A program made the position numbers and the translations under genes. Positions 52,774 to 62,321 of a DNA stretch of 64,000 nt are shown here, one piece after another. Origin of the DNA: an uncultured Pelagibacteraceae bacterium (GTDB lineage: Bacteria; Pseudomonadota; Alphaproteobacteria; Pelagibacterales; Pelagibacteraceae); the NCBI GenBank assembly GCA_902595635.1, contig CACJQT010000004.1, forward strand, positions 17,750 to 81,749, in the 5' to 3' direction. Position 1 is the stretch's first letter. Each line of letters opens with the position of its first letter. The notes under the pieces were generated by a model. It saw nothing but the letters and a program-made list of their open reading frames with translations, was not told the origin of the DNA and ran no database searches.

Positions 52774-53789
52774 ACTGTTAATTTATCAATTAATTCTGAT
52801 CTTGTATAAAGACCCAAGTCTTCTGCCTTCGACTTTAATTTTTCATTAATCTCTTTTAATTTTGGAACATTTAAATCAAGCTTATTTGCAATTTCTATAA
52901 TTGAACCAATTATTGGATCTATTTCTAATGGTTTACCAGCATTTAGATCTTGAGCTGTCGAAGGTCTATGGCCTATAATTGAGACTCCACCTTTAATTCG
53001 ATCCTCAATTGATATATTGAATTTAACTCCAATTTTTTCCCCAACTTGTTGGCATTCTTGCATTAAAACTTTTATTAAATTGTAAGTCTCTGGATCATTA
53101 CCCATCTCATCCATAGTCTTATTCGTTAGAGCACTTACTGGGTTGAACGAACAGTTACCCCACAGTTTCACCCAAATTTCGTCTCTTAAATTTTTCTTCT
53201 GAGGGGCTTTTAAACCCCCTTCAATGAATAAACTTGAAATTATTTTTAGTCTTTCTGATCTGGTTCCATCTGGTTCACCTAGAGAAAATCGTTCACCATT
53301 ACCATTATGTTTAATAACACCTGGCTCTAATATCTGACAGGCTGGATAAACTACACAACCAATTGCTCTTTCAGGTCCTAGAGTTTGCCATATCTTTCCA
53401 CCTGGATCAACACTTTCAACTATTTGATTGTCTAATTTGGTGCCCGTATTAGCTTTATAAAAGTACCACCAAGGCAATCCATTAATGGCGCATATAATTG
53501 AAGTTTTTTTACCCATAATTGGTTTTAAACTTTCTGAAATTTTACTGATAGCATTAGCTTTTACAGAAATAATTATGAAATCTTGTTCATCCAAATCTTT
53601 AGGATTGTCTGTTACATCAAATTTAAAATTAACTTTACTATCATCTCTAATAAAAGTTAATCCATTTTGCTCTATTGCTTTTTTATGTTCTCCTCTAGCA
53701 ATTAAAGAGACTTGTGCATTTGTTTTCTTTAGACTCGTAGCAATAAATCCACCAATAGACCCCGCTCCAAATATACAAATTTTAGTCAT
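52770..53789 (-). CDS. 2-dehydropantoate 2-reductase family protein (ApbA/PanE)
   Basis: 339 residues. KICIFGAGSIGGFIATSLKK gives the NADP-binding loop; IISVKANA, the conserved Lys region LRDEIWVKLWGNCSFNPVSALT (Lys and Asn), and GGVSIIGHRPSTAQDLNAGKPLEID. It may reduce ketopantoate for CoA synthesis or another 2-oxoacid. Placement after an acyl-CoA ligase and a gamma-glutamyltransferase suggests a catabolic paralogue. Confidence 0.85.
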   Translation of the reverse strand: MTKICIFGAGSIGGFIATSLKKTNAQVSLIARGEHKKAIEQNGLTFIRDDSKVNFKFDVTDNPKDLDEQDFIIISVKANAISKISESLKPIMGKKTSIICAINGLPWWYFYKANTGTKLDNQIVESVDPGGKIWQTLGPERAIGCVVYPACQILEPGVIKHNGNGERFSLGEPDGTRSERLKIISSLFIEGGLKAPQKKNLRDEIWVKLWGNCSFNPVSALTNKTMDEMGNDPETYNLIKVLMQECQQVGEKIGVKFNISIEDRIKGGVSIIGHRPSTAQDLNAGKPLEIDPIIGSIIEIANKLDLNVPKLKEINEKLKSKAEDLGLYTRSELIDKLTV

Positions 53790-55297
53790 CAGTTCACTAA
53801 TCCAAACTTTTTAGCTAAAGTATTTCTTTGTAATTTACCTGTTGCACCTTTAGGGATTTCATTTACAAAAAATATTTTCTTTGGAATTTTAAATTTAGCA
53901 AGTTTTTCATTTGCATAAATTTTTATATCATCTTCAGTACACTTCATGCCTTCTTTTATGATTATTGCGGTAGCTATATCTTCTCCAAGCATTTTATCTT
54001 CATATCCAAAGCAAACAGCTTGCTCAATATTTGGATGATCCATAAGAATGTTATCGACTTCTAAAGGTGAAATCTTTTCACCACCTTTATTAATTATTTC
54101 TTTTAATCTTCCAGAGATTTTTAGATAACCATCTTTATCAAAATATCCCTGATCTCCTGTTCTAAACCAACCATTTGAAAAGCTATTTTTATTTGCATCT
54201 GGATTATTTTCATATCCGGAAGTAACATTTTCACCCCTAATGCAAACTTCTCCCTCTTCTCCTTGATTTAAAATCTTGTTATTAGTATCCATAATACAAA
54301 CTTCTGGCCCAGCAGGAATTCCGACAAATCCAGGTTTTTGGGACTTAGGCGGTAATGGATTTGAGGTCATTTGATGAGTAGCTTCCGTCATCCCATATGC
54401 TTCTATTACTGGACAATTAAATACCTCATTTAGTTTTTCAAATACAGCTGGAGGTAGAGATGCTGATGATGATCTTAAAAATCTAAGATTTAATTGTTTA
54501 GCAGTTTCTAGATTCTTATCCGCTCTCATCAATATTGCTTGATGCATTGTTGGTACTCCAGAATACCAAGTTATTTTCTCTCTTTTTGCATTATCTAAAA
54601 ATTTTAATGCATTAAATCCACTGCTTGCACATACAGATGCCCCTACCTTCATAGATGCTGCAAGAACCGCAATTAAACCATGTATATGAAATAATGGCAT
54701 AATATTTAGACAACGATCTTTATCAGTTAAATTAAGACTTTTGGAGATATTATCTGCCGAAGAAAAAATATTTTTATTTGTTAATGGAACAATCTTAGGT
54801 CTTGATGTAGTGCCCGAAGTATGCAGCACAAGAGCTTCATGATCTTCACCTGGCAAAACATAATTACTACTTTTTTCAAAAAGATTGAAATCTCCACTTA
54901 AATTATTTCCGTCTGTTTTTATTTCGCAAACAGGAATTTTTAATTTATTTGCGACTTCTACTACTGGATTTTTAGAATTTTTCTCTACAATCACTATCTT
55001 TGGCTTTAAATCCTCTAGGTAAAATTCAAATTCTTCAGACTTATAGTTAGGATTCAAAGGTGCAGCAGACATGTAGCTTGAAATTGCCAAAAAACTAGTT
55101 GCCATGTAAGGACCGTTTGGCAAAACTATTGCTGCACGATCTTTATTATTAATACCATTACCTGATAATTGTTTTGAAATTCTTTCTATTAATGATTTTA
55201 AATCTACAAATTTTAGTGGAGAACTACTTTCAGATGTTATTGCAATTCGATTATCATTTTGTGGTTCTATAATATTCCTAACAATTCTAGAGTTCAT
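53789..55297 (-). CDS. AMP-forming acyl-CoA ligase (oxalyl-CoA synthetase-like)
   Basis: 502 residues, ANL superfamily. LVLHTSGTTSRPKIVPLTNKN is the P-loop with the TSRPK wording seen in AAE3/Pcs60 oxalate-CoA ligases; EAYGMTEATHQMTSNP, GYFDKDGYLKISGRLKEIINKGGEKISP and PKGATGKLQRNTL follow. Activates a small carboxylic acid, perhaps oxalate or malonate; inferred. Its TGA overlaps the start of the panE-like gene. Confidence 0.82.
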   Translation of the reverse strand: MNSRIVRNIIEPQNDNRIAITSESSSPLKFVDLKSLIERISKQLSGNGINNKDRAAIVLPNGPYMATSFLAISSYMSAAPLNPNYKSEEFEFYLEDLKPKIVIVEKNSKNPVVEVANKLKIPVCEIKTDGNNLSGDFNLFEKSSNYVLPGEDHEALVLHTSGTTSRPKIVPLTNKNIFSSADNISKSLNLTDKDRCLNIMPLFHIHGLIAVLAASMKVGASVCASSGFNALKFLDNAKREKITWYSGVPTMHQAILMRADKNLETAKQLNLRFLRSSSASLPPAVFEKLNEVFNCPVIEAYGMTEATHQMTSNPLPPKSQKPGFVGIPAGPEVCIMDTNNKILNQGEEGEVCIRGENVTSGYENNPDANKNSFSNGWFRTGDQGYFDKDGYLKISGRLKEIINKGGEKISPLEVDNILMDHPNIEQAVCFGYEDKMLGEDIATAIIIKEGMKCTEDDIKIYANEKLAKFKIPKKIFFVNEIPKGATGKLQRNTLAKKFGLVN

Positions 55298-55302
55298 TTA
55301 AA

Positions 55303-56886
55303 TTAATAACCTTTTGCGTATCCATCTTTTCTTGGATCTGAACCACCAACTAAATTTCCTTTTTCTCTATCTATTTGAATTGCTTGTCCACCTCCATGAG
55401 TACCATCTATATACTCAACATTATGACCGACTTCTTTTAAATTATTAAAAATTTTTTCATCAATACTTTTCTCTAATTTATAAATATTATTGAAATGGAA
55501 AGCTCTAGGAAATGAAATGGCTTGTTGAGGAGTTAAGTTATAATCAATAATGCTATTTAAAACATGAACTTGTCCAACAGGTTGATATTGTCCTCCCATT
55601 ACTCCATAAGATAATTCACATTCTCCTTTGTTGTTCATAACTATTCCAGGAATTATGGTATGTAGTGGTCTTTTTAATCCTTGAATACAATTAGGATGAC
55701 CTTCTTCAACTCTAAAATTAGTTCCTCTATTGTGAAGAACCACTCCAGATTTATCACCTGTTATTCCAGATCCAAAAGCATAGCAAACAGAATTTATTAT
55801 TGAAACTACATTTAAATCTCTGTCTACTACACTTAAATAAACTGTTTCAGGATGGTTTGGAATATTTAGATCTCCTACATCTGCGCAGCCATTAATAGAT
55901 ATATTTTTTGAGATATTATCTATGTTTTGTTCACTTAATATTTTTTTTAAATCTAAATCCACAAATTCTGGATCACCAATATTTTCCTCTTTAAGTTTAT
56001 AAGCCTGCTTTGTAACTTCTGCTTCAAGGTGGAACCTTTCAAATGAATTCACATCATATTTTTCAATACCTAACTTTTCTAATAATTTCATCATTACTAA
56101 AACTGTTATTCCAGGGCCACTTGGAGGACATTGATGAATGATAATATCTCTATATCTATCTGATAAAGTGTCTGATTTAATAGTTTTTTGCTCATGGAAA
56201 TCTTCAATTGTATGTAAGCCCCCAAACTCTTTTAAAGTTTTAACTAAATCTTCAGCAATTGATCCTTCATAAAATTCTTTAACTCCATTTTTTGAAATTT
56301 TTTCGAGAGTCTCTCCAAGTGCAGGATTTTTATTTACCTCATTAAATTGATAACTCTTACCATTATTTAGCATATGTTTTCTAGAATATGGGTTATCGTT
56401 TAATTTATTAAATACGTTGCTCCAGGCGTTAGCAACAACTTTAGTCACTTTAAAACCATTCTTTGCAATATCTATACCTTTGTGAAACAACTCCTCAAAA
56501 TCGAGTTTTCCAAAATCATTATGAATTGAATTCCAAGCATCTAATGCACCAGGAATAGTTACTGCGTGAGGACTTGTTAAACCAATTTTATCTATATTCT
56601 TTTCCTTGAAATAATCAAAATTTGCTTTTGCTGGAGCAATACCTGATCCATTATATGAAATAGGGTCTTTGCCATTCATTTTTATTATTGCAAAACAATC
56701 TCCACCTATACTTGTGGCATTAGGCTCTGCAACAGAGAGAACAACAGAAGCTGCAATAGCTGCATCCACGGCATTTCCACCTTTTTGCAATATTCTAAGA
56801 GCTTCTTCTGTCGCTATTGGATGTGATGTTGCGGCCATACCATTTGAAGAAATGGCATCTTTATCTTTTGTTGAATGATTATTCAT
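55303..56886 (-). CDS. Gamma-glutamyltransferase family protein (YwrD-like)
   Basis: 527 residues, N-terminal nucleophile family. MAATSHPIATEEALRILQKGGNAVDAAIAAS, CPPSGPGITVL, then the cleavage/nucleophile site HPETVYLSVVD with Thr348 and FGSGITGDKSGVVLHNRGTNF. The nucleophile sequence is TVYLSV in place of the TTHYSV of glutathione-degrading enzymes, as in YwrD-like members. No signal peptide, so cytoplasmic. Divergent from the MFS gene with only 30 bases between. Confidence 0.88.
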   Translation of the reverse strand: MNNHSTKDKDAISSNGMAATSHPIATEEALRILQKGGNAVDAAIAASVVLSVAEPNATSIGGDCFAIIKMNGKDPISYNGSGIAPAKANFDYFKEKNIDKIGLTSPHAVTIPGALDAWNSIHNDFGKLDFEELFHKGIDIAKNGFKVTKVVANAWSNVFNKLNDNPYSRKHMLNNGKSYQFNEVNKNPALGETLEKISKNGVKEFYEGSIAEDLVKTLKEFGGLHTIEDFHEQKTIKSDTLSDRYRDIIIHQCPPSGPGITVLVMMKLLEKLGIEKYDVNSFERFHLEAEVTKQAYKLKEENIGDPEFVDLDLKKILSEQNIDNISKNISINGCADVGDLNIPNHPETVYLSVVDRDLNVVSIINSVCYAFGSGITGDKSGVVLHNRGTNFRVEEGHPNCIQGLKRPLHTIIPGIVMNNKGECELSYGVMGGQYQPVGQVHVLNSIIDYNLTPQQAISFPRAFHFNNIYKLEKSIDEKIFNNLKEVGHNVEYIDGTHGGGQAIQIDREKGNLVGGSDPRKDGYAKGY

Positions 56887-56916
56887 AATAGAACTGTAAT
56901 TTCATAAAAAATATAA

Positions 56917-58125
56917 ATGATCAATAAAATAAATAAAAGTATTCTAATTTTTTCTGTATTTGCCTTTGGCTTTTTTATATCAAATTTACTGAGATCAATT
57001 ACCGCAACATTAACACCTGCTCTTTCAACTGAATTCAATTTAAGTGCCGCAAATCTTGGACTTTTAGCTGGAGGATATTTTCTAGGGTTTTCGCTCATGC
57101 AAATTCCTACTGGTATGTTATTAGATAGATTTGGTCCAAAAAAAGTTATCGGATATTTATTAATCATTGCTCTTATTGGAACTATTTCATTTGCTTTTGC
57201 TAAAAGTTTTGCAGGTTTATTAATTTCTAGAATTTTCATCGGTGTAGGTGTTGCTGCTTGTTTAATGGGTCCTTTAACTGGTTACAGAGTATGGTTTGAA
57301 GAAAAATATCAACAACGTGCAAATTCATGGATGTTGATGGTTGCAAATTTTGGATTTGTTGCATCAACTCTACCAGTTCAAATTTTATTACCAATAATTG
57401 GTTGGCGATCTATTTTTTTAATTATAGCCTCTTTAATTTTGATAAGCATAATATTAATATCAATTTTAATACCTTCGTGGGAAACTAAGAGGGATCAAGA
57501 CCAAAATAATAATCTTCAAAATCTTTCCCACATATGGAAAAATAAATTCTTTATTAGCTTAGTACCGCTTGCATTTTTTAATTATGGAGGTGTTCAAGCA
57601 ATACAAACATTATGGGCTGGCCCATGGATGCTAAATGTGACGGGTTATGATGCAATACAAAGTGCGACAGGTTTATTTTGGATAAATGTAACTATGCTTT
57701 TTTCTTTTTTAATATGGGGATATTTTTTGCCAAAACTATCTTCCAAGGGAATTGATAGTATGAGAATTGTAAAATTTACACTTCCTGTAAGTTATATAAT
57801 TTTATTTTTAATAGTCATAATGGGAGACAAAGCTGGTGCAACCATGTTCACTCTTTATATTTTATCATCAATAGTAATTTCTTTAACCCAACCAGCAATA
57901 GCATTAAATTTTCCTACTAAACTAGCAGGAAAATCTTTAACTTCATTCAATGTATTTTTATTTTCTGGTACTTTTTTTGTACAATGGATAATTGGTTTAA
58001 TAATAGATTTTTCTAGAAATTTAGGTGCTACTATTACAATGAGCTATCAAATTTCTTTTTCAATTTTTTTATTTTTATGCGTTTTAAGTTACTTATTTTT
58101 TTTAATATTAAATAAAAATGAATAA
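56917..58125 (+). CDS. MFS transporter
   Basis: 402 residues with twelve hydrophobic helices. SAANLGLLAGGYFLGFSLMQIPTGMLLDRFGPKKV contains the MFS motif between TM2 and TM3, and SRIFIGVGVAACLMGPLTG the TM4 Arg/Gly motif. Substrate unknown; placement opposite ggt might mean peptide or amino-acid export or import. Overlaps the next gene by eight bases. Confidence 0.88.
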   Translation: MINKINKSILIFSVFAFGFFISNLLRSITATLTPALSTEFNLSAANLGLLAGGYFLGFSLMQIPTGMLLDRFGPKKVIGYLLIIALIGTISFAFAKSFAGLLISRIFIGVGVAACLMGPLTGYRVWFEEKYQQRANSWMLMVANFGFVASTLPVQILLPIIGWRSIFLIIASLILISIILISILIPSWETKRDQDQNNNLQNLSHIWKNKFFISLVPLAFFNYGGVQAIQTLWAGPWMLNVTGYDAIQSATGLFWINVTMLFSFLIWGYFLPKLSSKGIDSMRIVKFTLPVSYIILFLIVIMGDKAGATMFTLYILSSIVISLTQPAIALNFPTKLAGKSLTSFNVFLFSGTFFVQWIIGLIIDFSRNLGATITMSYQISFSIFLFLCVLSYLFFLILNKNE

Positions 58126-59020
58126 AAATTTTATCGGATATTTTCTATTATTATTCCAGCCACTTTTTATGGCTAGTAATTTAATTGTAGCAAGAGGTGG
58201 TGTTGATGATGTTCCTCCCATATCTTTATCTTTTTGGAGATGGTTTATTTTTTTCATTATTTTATTCGTCCTAAATTATAAGTATTTATTTGATAATTTT
58301 CAGACTATTAAAAAAGAGAGTAAAAGAAGTTTTTTTCTAGGTTTGATGGGATGTGGTGTTTGTGGAATATTTCCATATATGGCTGGTTCATCTACAACCA
58401 TTGTTAATATGGGAATTCTTTATACTTCTTCACCAATATTTATAATTTTAATCTCATATTTTCTTTTTAAAGATAAGATAAATATTTTCCAATTTATTGG
58501 CTTACTTTTTTGTCTAGTTGGAGTGTTTGCTGTAATTTTAAAGGGCGATATCAATTTACTTCTTGAATTAAAATTTGCTTCTGGAGATTTTTGGATGTTA
58601 GGAGCAGCATTAGGCTGGGCGATTTATACAGTTATGCTTTTTCAATGGAATTCAGAACTCAATTTTTTTCCAAGACTAACAATTATATCTTTCTTTGGTT
58701 TTTTATCTATTTTGCCTTTTTATTTTATAGAGCATATTTATTTTGAAAAAACTTTATTCAATGAAGAATTTTATTATTGGATTTTGTTTGCAGCAATTTC
58801 TCCAGGTATAATCGCTTTCTCACTATACACATTAACTATTAAATACTTAGGACCATCAACAACCGGTTTCACACTATACCTCTATACAATTTACGGAGCT
58901 TTTTATGGAATAATATTTTTTTCAGAGATTTTGGAAAATTATCATTTAATAGGTACCATATTTGTGTTTTTTGGTATTTATTTGGTAAGAAGAAAAAGTA
59001 AAAATGAAATTAAAGCCTAA
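58118..59020 (+). CDS. EamA/DMT family transporter
   Basis: 300 residues with ten helices in two EamA repeats (about 5-140 and 150-295). YTSSPIFIILISYFLFKDKINIFQFIG and YTIYGAFYGIIFFSEILENYHLIGTIFVFFGIYLV are typical repeat ends. Metabolite exporter or importer, substrate unknown. Starts in the end of the MFS gene and overlaps the hydrolase by 17 bases. Confidence 0.88.
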   Translation: MNKNFIGYFLLLFQPLFMASNLIVARGGVDDVPPISLSFWRWFIFFIILFVLNYKYLFDNFQTIKKESKRSFFLGLMGCGVCGIFPYMAGSSTTIVNMGILYTSSPIFIILISYFLFKDKINIFQFIGLLFCLVGVFAVILKGDINLLLELKFASGDFWMLGAALGWAIYTVMLFQWNSELNFFPRLTIISFFGFLSILPFYFIEHIYFEKTLFNEEFYYWILFAAISPGIIAFSLYTLTIKYLGPSTTGFTLYLYTIYGAFYGIIFFSEILENYHLIGTIFVFFGIYLVRRKSKNEIKA

Positions 59021-59816
59021 AATGTTATTTGCAAAAATTCTGTTTTATATTTTTATTATTTACTTTGGAGTTTCTCTAATAGTTTATTTTTATCAAAGAA
59101 AATTATTATACCATCCTGGAGAAAATAATTATTTAGATGAGGGACCTCTATCTCACAAAATCGAAAAAGTAAGTATTCAATCTGATAATGATCTAGTTGG
59201 ATGGTATTACAAAAAAAATAATAACTCTAAAACTTTGCTTTTTTTTCACGGAAATGCTGGAAAATTAGATAATAGAATTTATAAACTAAATGAGTTTGCA
59301 GATTTAGATTTAAACTATTTAATTTTTGCATATAGAGGCTTTAGTGGAAATAAAGGCAAACCAACAGAAATTGGACTTTATAAAGATGCAATTAAAGCCA
59401 AAGAATGGCTTAATCAAAACAATATAGAAGATAAAGATATTGTTCTCTATGGAGAATCTCTTGGCACTGCTGTAGCAATAGAGACCGCAAGTAACAATTT
59501 ATTTGCAGGTATAATATTAGAGTCCCCATTTACATCTATGGAGATTTTGGCACAAAAATATTATCCATATCTTCCTGCAAAAATTATTTTAAAAGATAAA
59601 TACAAATCTATTGAAAAAATTAACAAAATAAAGTTTCCCATGCATGTGATGCACGGGAAAAAGGATAATATTGTGCCATTTTATATGGGCGAAGAAATAT
59701 TTAATAAATATGGTGGTGTTAAGTCAAATTATTTTAATGAAAACGACGACCATATGATGGAATTTAATAAAAATTTAATTCAATCAATCGACAATTTTAT
59801 AAAAAGTTTAAATTAA
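59004..59816 (+). CDS. Alpha/beta hydrolase (BEM46-like), membrane-anchored
   Basis: 270 residues: an N-terminal membrane helix (about 5-27), the oxyanion region LLFFHGNAGKLDNRI, nucleophile elbow LYGESLGTAVAIE (Ser), HGKKDNIVPF (Asp), and DDHMMEFN (His). Family relatives are esterases or peptidases of unclear substrate. Overlaps the EamA gene, so is co-translated with it. Confidence 0.88.
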   Translation: MKLKPKMLFAKILFYIFIIYFGVSLIVYFYQRKLLYHPGENNYLDEGPLSHKIEKVSIQSDNDLVGWYYKKNNNSKTLLFFHGNAGKLDNRIYKLNEFADLDLNYLIFAYRGFSGNKGKPTEIGLYKDAIKAKEWLNQNNIEDKDIVLYGESLGTAVAIETASNNLFAGIILESPFTSMEILAQKYYPYLPAKIILKDKYKSIEKINKIKFPMHVMHGKKDNIVPFYMGEEIFNKYGGVKSNYFNENDDHMMEFNKNLIQSIDNFIKSLN

Positions 59817-59864
59817 GACATAATTTAAACAAATCCACATCACTTTTAAATTCTAATTTTAGAT

Positions 59865-60428
59865 ATGGTTAAATTCCTTTTATTTCTTTTTTTATTAATA
59901 TTGCCAACAAAACTTAGTTCAGAAATAAATAATGAGTACTATGATAACAATTATTTTCATATTGGAAAAATGAACTCTTACAATAGTGAGTTCACTCTAT
60001 ATTTTAAAACACGGAAGAAAGCTATCTTAGCAAAGGGAGAATTTTATAATTATATTAATGATTTTCCACAGGACTTATACTTATATGATAAAAATTTAAA
60101 TAAAGATTACCCTCTGATTTCATATGACTGGTTTCCAAAAAAAGTTAAAAAAATATCAAAAAAATATAATTACCCACTTTTCCCAGAGGATTTTGCTTAC
60201 TATTTATTAAATGACAACAACACTTTAATTTTGATAAGTGCAAAAAAAAATTTTTATGAAAATTTAAAATATGACATAAAAAATAATAAGTTAGAAATTG
60301 CTAATACCTCTGGCAAATTAAATTTTATAATCTCTTCTTATGCTGAAAACTGTGGTTATAAATCTCTAAAAAATAATTTTGAGTGCAACATTTATAAACC
60401 TTTAATTTCTAAAAATTTGCTTAATTAA
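59865..60428 (+). CDS. Secreted hypothetical protein
   Basis: 187 residues. A signal peptide (MVKFLLFLFLLILPTKLSS) precedes an Asn/Lys/Tyr-rich mature part with beta-type segments (NYFHIGKMNSYNSEFTLYFK) and two cysteines (CGYKSLKNNFEC) near the C-terminus that could form a disulfide. I recognise no family. Follows the hydrolase after 48 bases and converges on ftsY with an eight-base overlap. Confidence 0.6.
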   Translation: MVKFLLFLFLLILPTKLSSEINNEYYDNNYFHIGKMNSYNSEFTLYFKTRKKAILAKGEFYNYINDFPQDLYLYDKNLNKDYPLISYDWFPKKVKKISKKYNYPLFPEDFAYYLLNDNNTLILISAKKNFYENLKYDIKNNKLEIANTSGKLNFIISSYAENCGYKSLKNNFECNIYKPLISKNLLN

Positions 60429-61338
60429 CTTGGGTAAATGCACTTGCAAACTTCTCAGCTTCAAATATTTGTAAGTCATCCTCTTTTTCTCCAAGCCCGA
60501 GACCAACAATAGGTACTTTATATTTCTTTGAAATCGCAATTAATATTCCACCTTTTGCAGTTCCATCAAGTTTTGTCATTATGATGCCTGTGATTGGAAG
60601 TAATTTATTAAATTCTTCGAGTTGATTAATTATATTTTGTCCCGATGTTGCATCTAAAACTAAGATAACCTCGTGAGGTGCTGTTTCATCACTTTTTTTA
60701 ATTACATTCCCTATTTTTTTTAATTCATCCATTAAATTCTTTTTATTTTGTAATCTTCCTGCCGTGTCTACTATTACTTGATTTATGTTTTGACTTTGAG
60801 CTATTTCCATTGCTTTAAAAGCAACTGAAGCTGGATCTGAACCAGGATCTGATTTTACAATTTTAGCATCAACCCTGTTAGCCCATTCTTCTAATTGATC
60901 AATAGCAGCTGCTCTAAATGTATCGCATGCTGAAAAAAGAACTTTATTATTATTTTGTATAAATATTTTTCCTAATTTTCCAATAGTAGTTGTCTTACCA
61001 ACTCCATTAACACCTGAAACTAATATTATATTTGTCTTTTCTTTTTTTAAGAAAAAATCTTTCTTTTCTAGGGGTTTCATTAGTTCTAAAATATAATTAT
61101 TAAGTATTTCAAAAACTTCCTTTATTGGATCATTTTTTGGATCAATCTTTTTTTGAGCAATTATAGATTTTATCTCTGATGCTGCATCTATGCCCACGTC
61201 TGAGCCGATCAAGAATTCTTCTATTTTATCAAGAGTTGTATCGTCAATTTCTTTCTTAACTATTATTTCTTTAAGACCTGATGCTATATTACTTGCACTT
61301 CTTTTAAATCCGATTTTAAATTTTTCAAAAATACCCAT
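60421..61338 (-). CDS. ftsY: Signal recognition particle receptor FtsY
   Basis: 305 residues: the NG domain alone, without the long acidic N-terminal part of E. coli FtsY, as usual in alphaproteobacteria. SGVNGVGKTTTIGKLG (G1), SACDTFRAAAIDQLEEW, VDTAGRLQNK (G3), TKLDGTAKGG (G4) and GLGLGEKEDDLQIF. Docks SRP-bound ribosomes at the membrane with Ffh, encoded divergently beyond dapF. ATG overlaps the dapF stop (TAATG). Confidence 0.96.
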   Translation of the reverse strand: MGIFEKFKIGFKRSASNIASGLKEIIVKKEIDDTTLDKIEEFLIGSDVGIDAASEIKSIIAQKKIDPKNDPIKEVFEILNNYILELMKPLEKKDFFLKKEKTNIILVSGVNGVGKTTTIGKLGKIFIQNNNKVLFSACDTFRAAAIDQLEEWANRVDAKIVKSDPGSDPASVAFKAMEIAQSQNINQVIVDTAGRLQNKKNLMDELKKIGNVIKKSDETAPHEVILVLDATSGQNIINQLEEFNKLLPITGIIMTKLDGTAKGGILIAISKKYKVPIVGLGLGEKEDDLQIFEAEKFASAFTQVN

Positions 61339-62162
61339 TATATTTTGATATTAATTTTTTCAATTTCAGATACAGGACCTCTCATTTTTATATTTAATTC
61401 ATTATCAATTTGAATATTTAAAATTCCTGTTGAAAATTCTATTTTTGAATTACTATTTTGTAGTTGATTTAAATTAGCTGCGACTGCCGTTGCACATGCT
61501 GCAGTCCCGCAAGCTTTTGTTAAACCAGCGCCCCTCTCCCAAACTTTAATTTTGTAATGTTGTTCACTAATTTTTTGAGCTATTGTGACATTACATTTTT
61601 CAGGGAAAACTTCATGATTTTCTATTAATGGTCCATACTTTTTTAAATTTATTTTTTCTATATCCTCGCAAAAATATATGACATGAGGGTTTCCAACATT
61701 CACTGCAATACCACCATTCATTTTATTTCCGTCAATATCAATCATACCAAGTGATAGATTTTTAGTATCAAGATCTTTACTTAAAGGAATTTTGTTCCAC
61801 TCTAAATTTGGAGTTCCAATTATTGTTTCAACATCTTTATTATTAAGGACCTTAGATTTTAATATTTTTGAGGATACCGAAATTTCAATTTCTTTTTTAT
61901 TTTTTTCAATACTTAGTAAATAAGCAACGCATCTAGTTCCATTTCCACATGCATCTGAGCGGCTTCCATCCGAGTTAAAAAAAGCAACATCAGCATCAGC
62001 TTTTTGACTTTTTTTTATGTAGATCAACTGATCGCACCCTATGAAATCTCTGTCACAAATTTTTAAGATTTGATCATTTGATAAGTTTAAATTATTTATT
62101 CTCTGATCAATAATAACAAAGTCGTTACCTAATCCATCCATTTTAAATGCTTCAAATTCCAT
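61338..62162 (-). CDS. dapF: Diaminopimelate epimerase
   Basis: 274 residues. FKMDGLGNDFVIID, ACGNGTRCVAYLL and the second catalytic Cys in AGLTKACGTAACATAVAANL. Interconverts LL- and meso-diaminopimelate for peptidoglycan and lysine. First gene of the minus pair; the 159-base divergent region to ffh holds the ffh leader RNA. Confidence 0.96.
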   Translation of the reverse strand: MEFEAFKMDGLGNDFVIIDQRINNLNLSNDQILKICDRDFIGCDQLIYIKKSQKADADVAFFNSDGSRSDACGNGTRCVAYLLSIEKNKKEIEISVSSKILKSKVLNNKDVETIIGTPNLEWNKIPLSKDLDTKNLSLGMIDIDGNKMNGGIAVNVGNPHVIYFCEDIEKINLKKYGPLIENHEVFPEKCNVTIAQKISEQHYKIKVWERGAGLTKACGTAACATAVAANLNQLQNSNSKIEFSTGILNIQIDNELNIKMRGPVSEIEKINIKI

Positions 62163-62185
62163 ATAAATAATACTTAACTTATTTA

Positions 62186-62211
62186 TTGACTTTTTGAACC
62201 TCTAATATAGT
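62186..62211 (+). promoter_or_regulatory. Possible promoter for the ffh leader
   Basis: TTGACT (62186-62191) and TATAGT (62206-62211), but only 14 bases apart, shorter than the usual 16-18. A start near 62217 would place the RNA 5' end at the outer stem of the leader. Tentative. Confidence 0.35.
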
Positions 62212-62216
62212 TTACG

Positions 62217-62321
62217 CGCACTTCCGCAAAATACAGCAATTTGCGGTGTCTTTGGAAACAAAGAGATCGACACCAGTCAGCGAGGGTTCGCCCACTGGTG
62301 CGATACTTGCTGTGCGAAATT
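62217..62321 (+). ncRNA. ffh leader RNA (cis-regulatory candidate, ffh motif)
   Basis: About 105 G+C-richer bases directly before ffh. Visible pairings: CCGCAAA/TTTGCGG (62224-62230 with 62240-62246) with loop ATACAGCAA; CTTTG-GAAA-CAAAG with a GNRA loop (62250-62263), flanked by GGTGT/ACACC; CACCAGT/ACTGGTG (62271-62277 with 62294-62300) containing GGG-TTCG-CCC. The first loop's ACAGCAA is complementary to TTGCTGT (62307-62313), a 7-bp pseudoknot next to the start codon, and CGCAC (62217-62221) can pair with GTGCG (62312-62316). A structured element before ffh in Pelagibacter has been described as a probable cis-regulator (recollection). No Shine-Dalgarno visible. Confidence 0.8.

Noticed and set aside
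62241..62321. N-terminal extension of ffh coded by the leader
   Set aside because: Its residues (Arg/Trp/Cys-rich) do not match Ffh, the bases are explained by RNA stems, and the ATG at 62322 gives the canonical Ffh start.
62217..62321. tRNA or 4.5S (ffs) RNA gene
   Set aside because: The hairpins do not form a cloverleaf, no anticodon arm or CCA end is present, and the conserved SRP tetraloop context GGAAGGAAGCA is absent.
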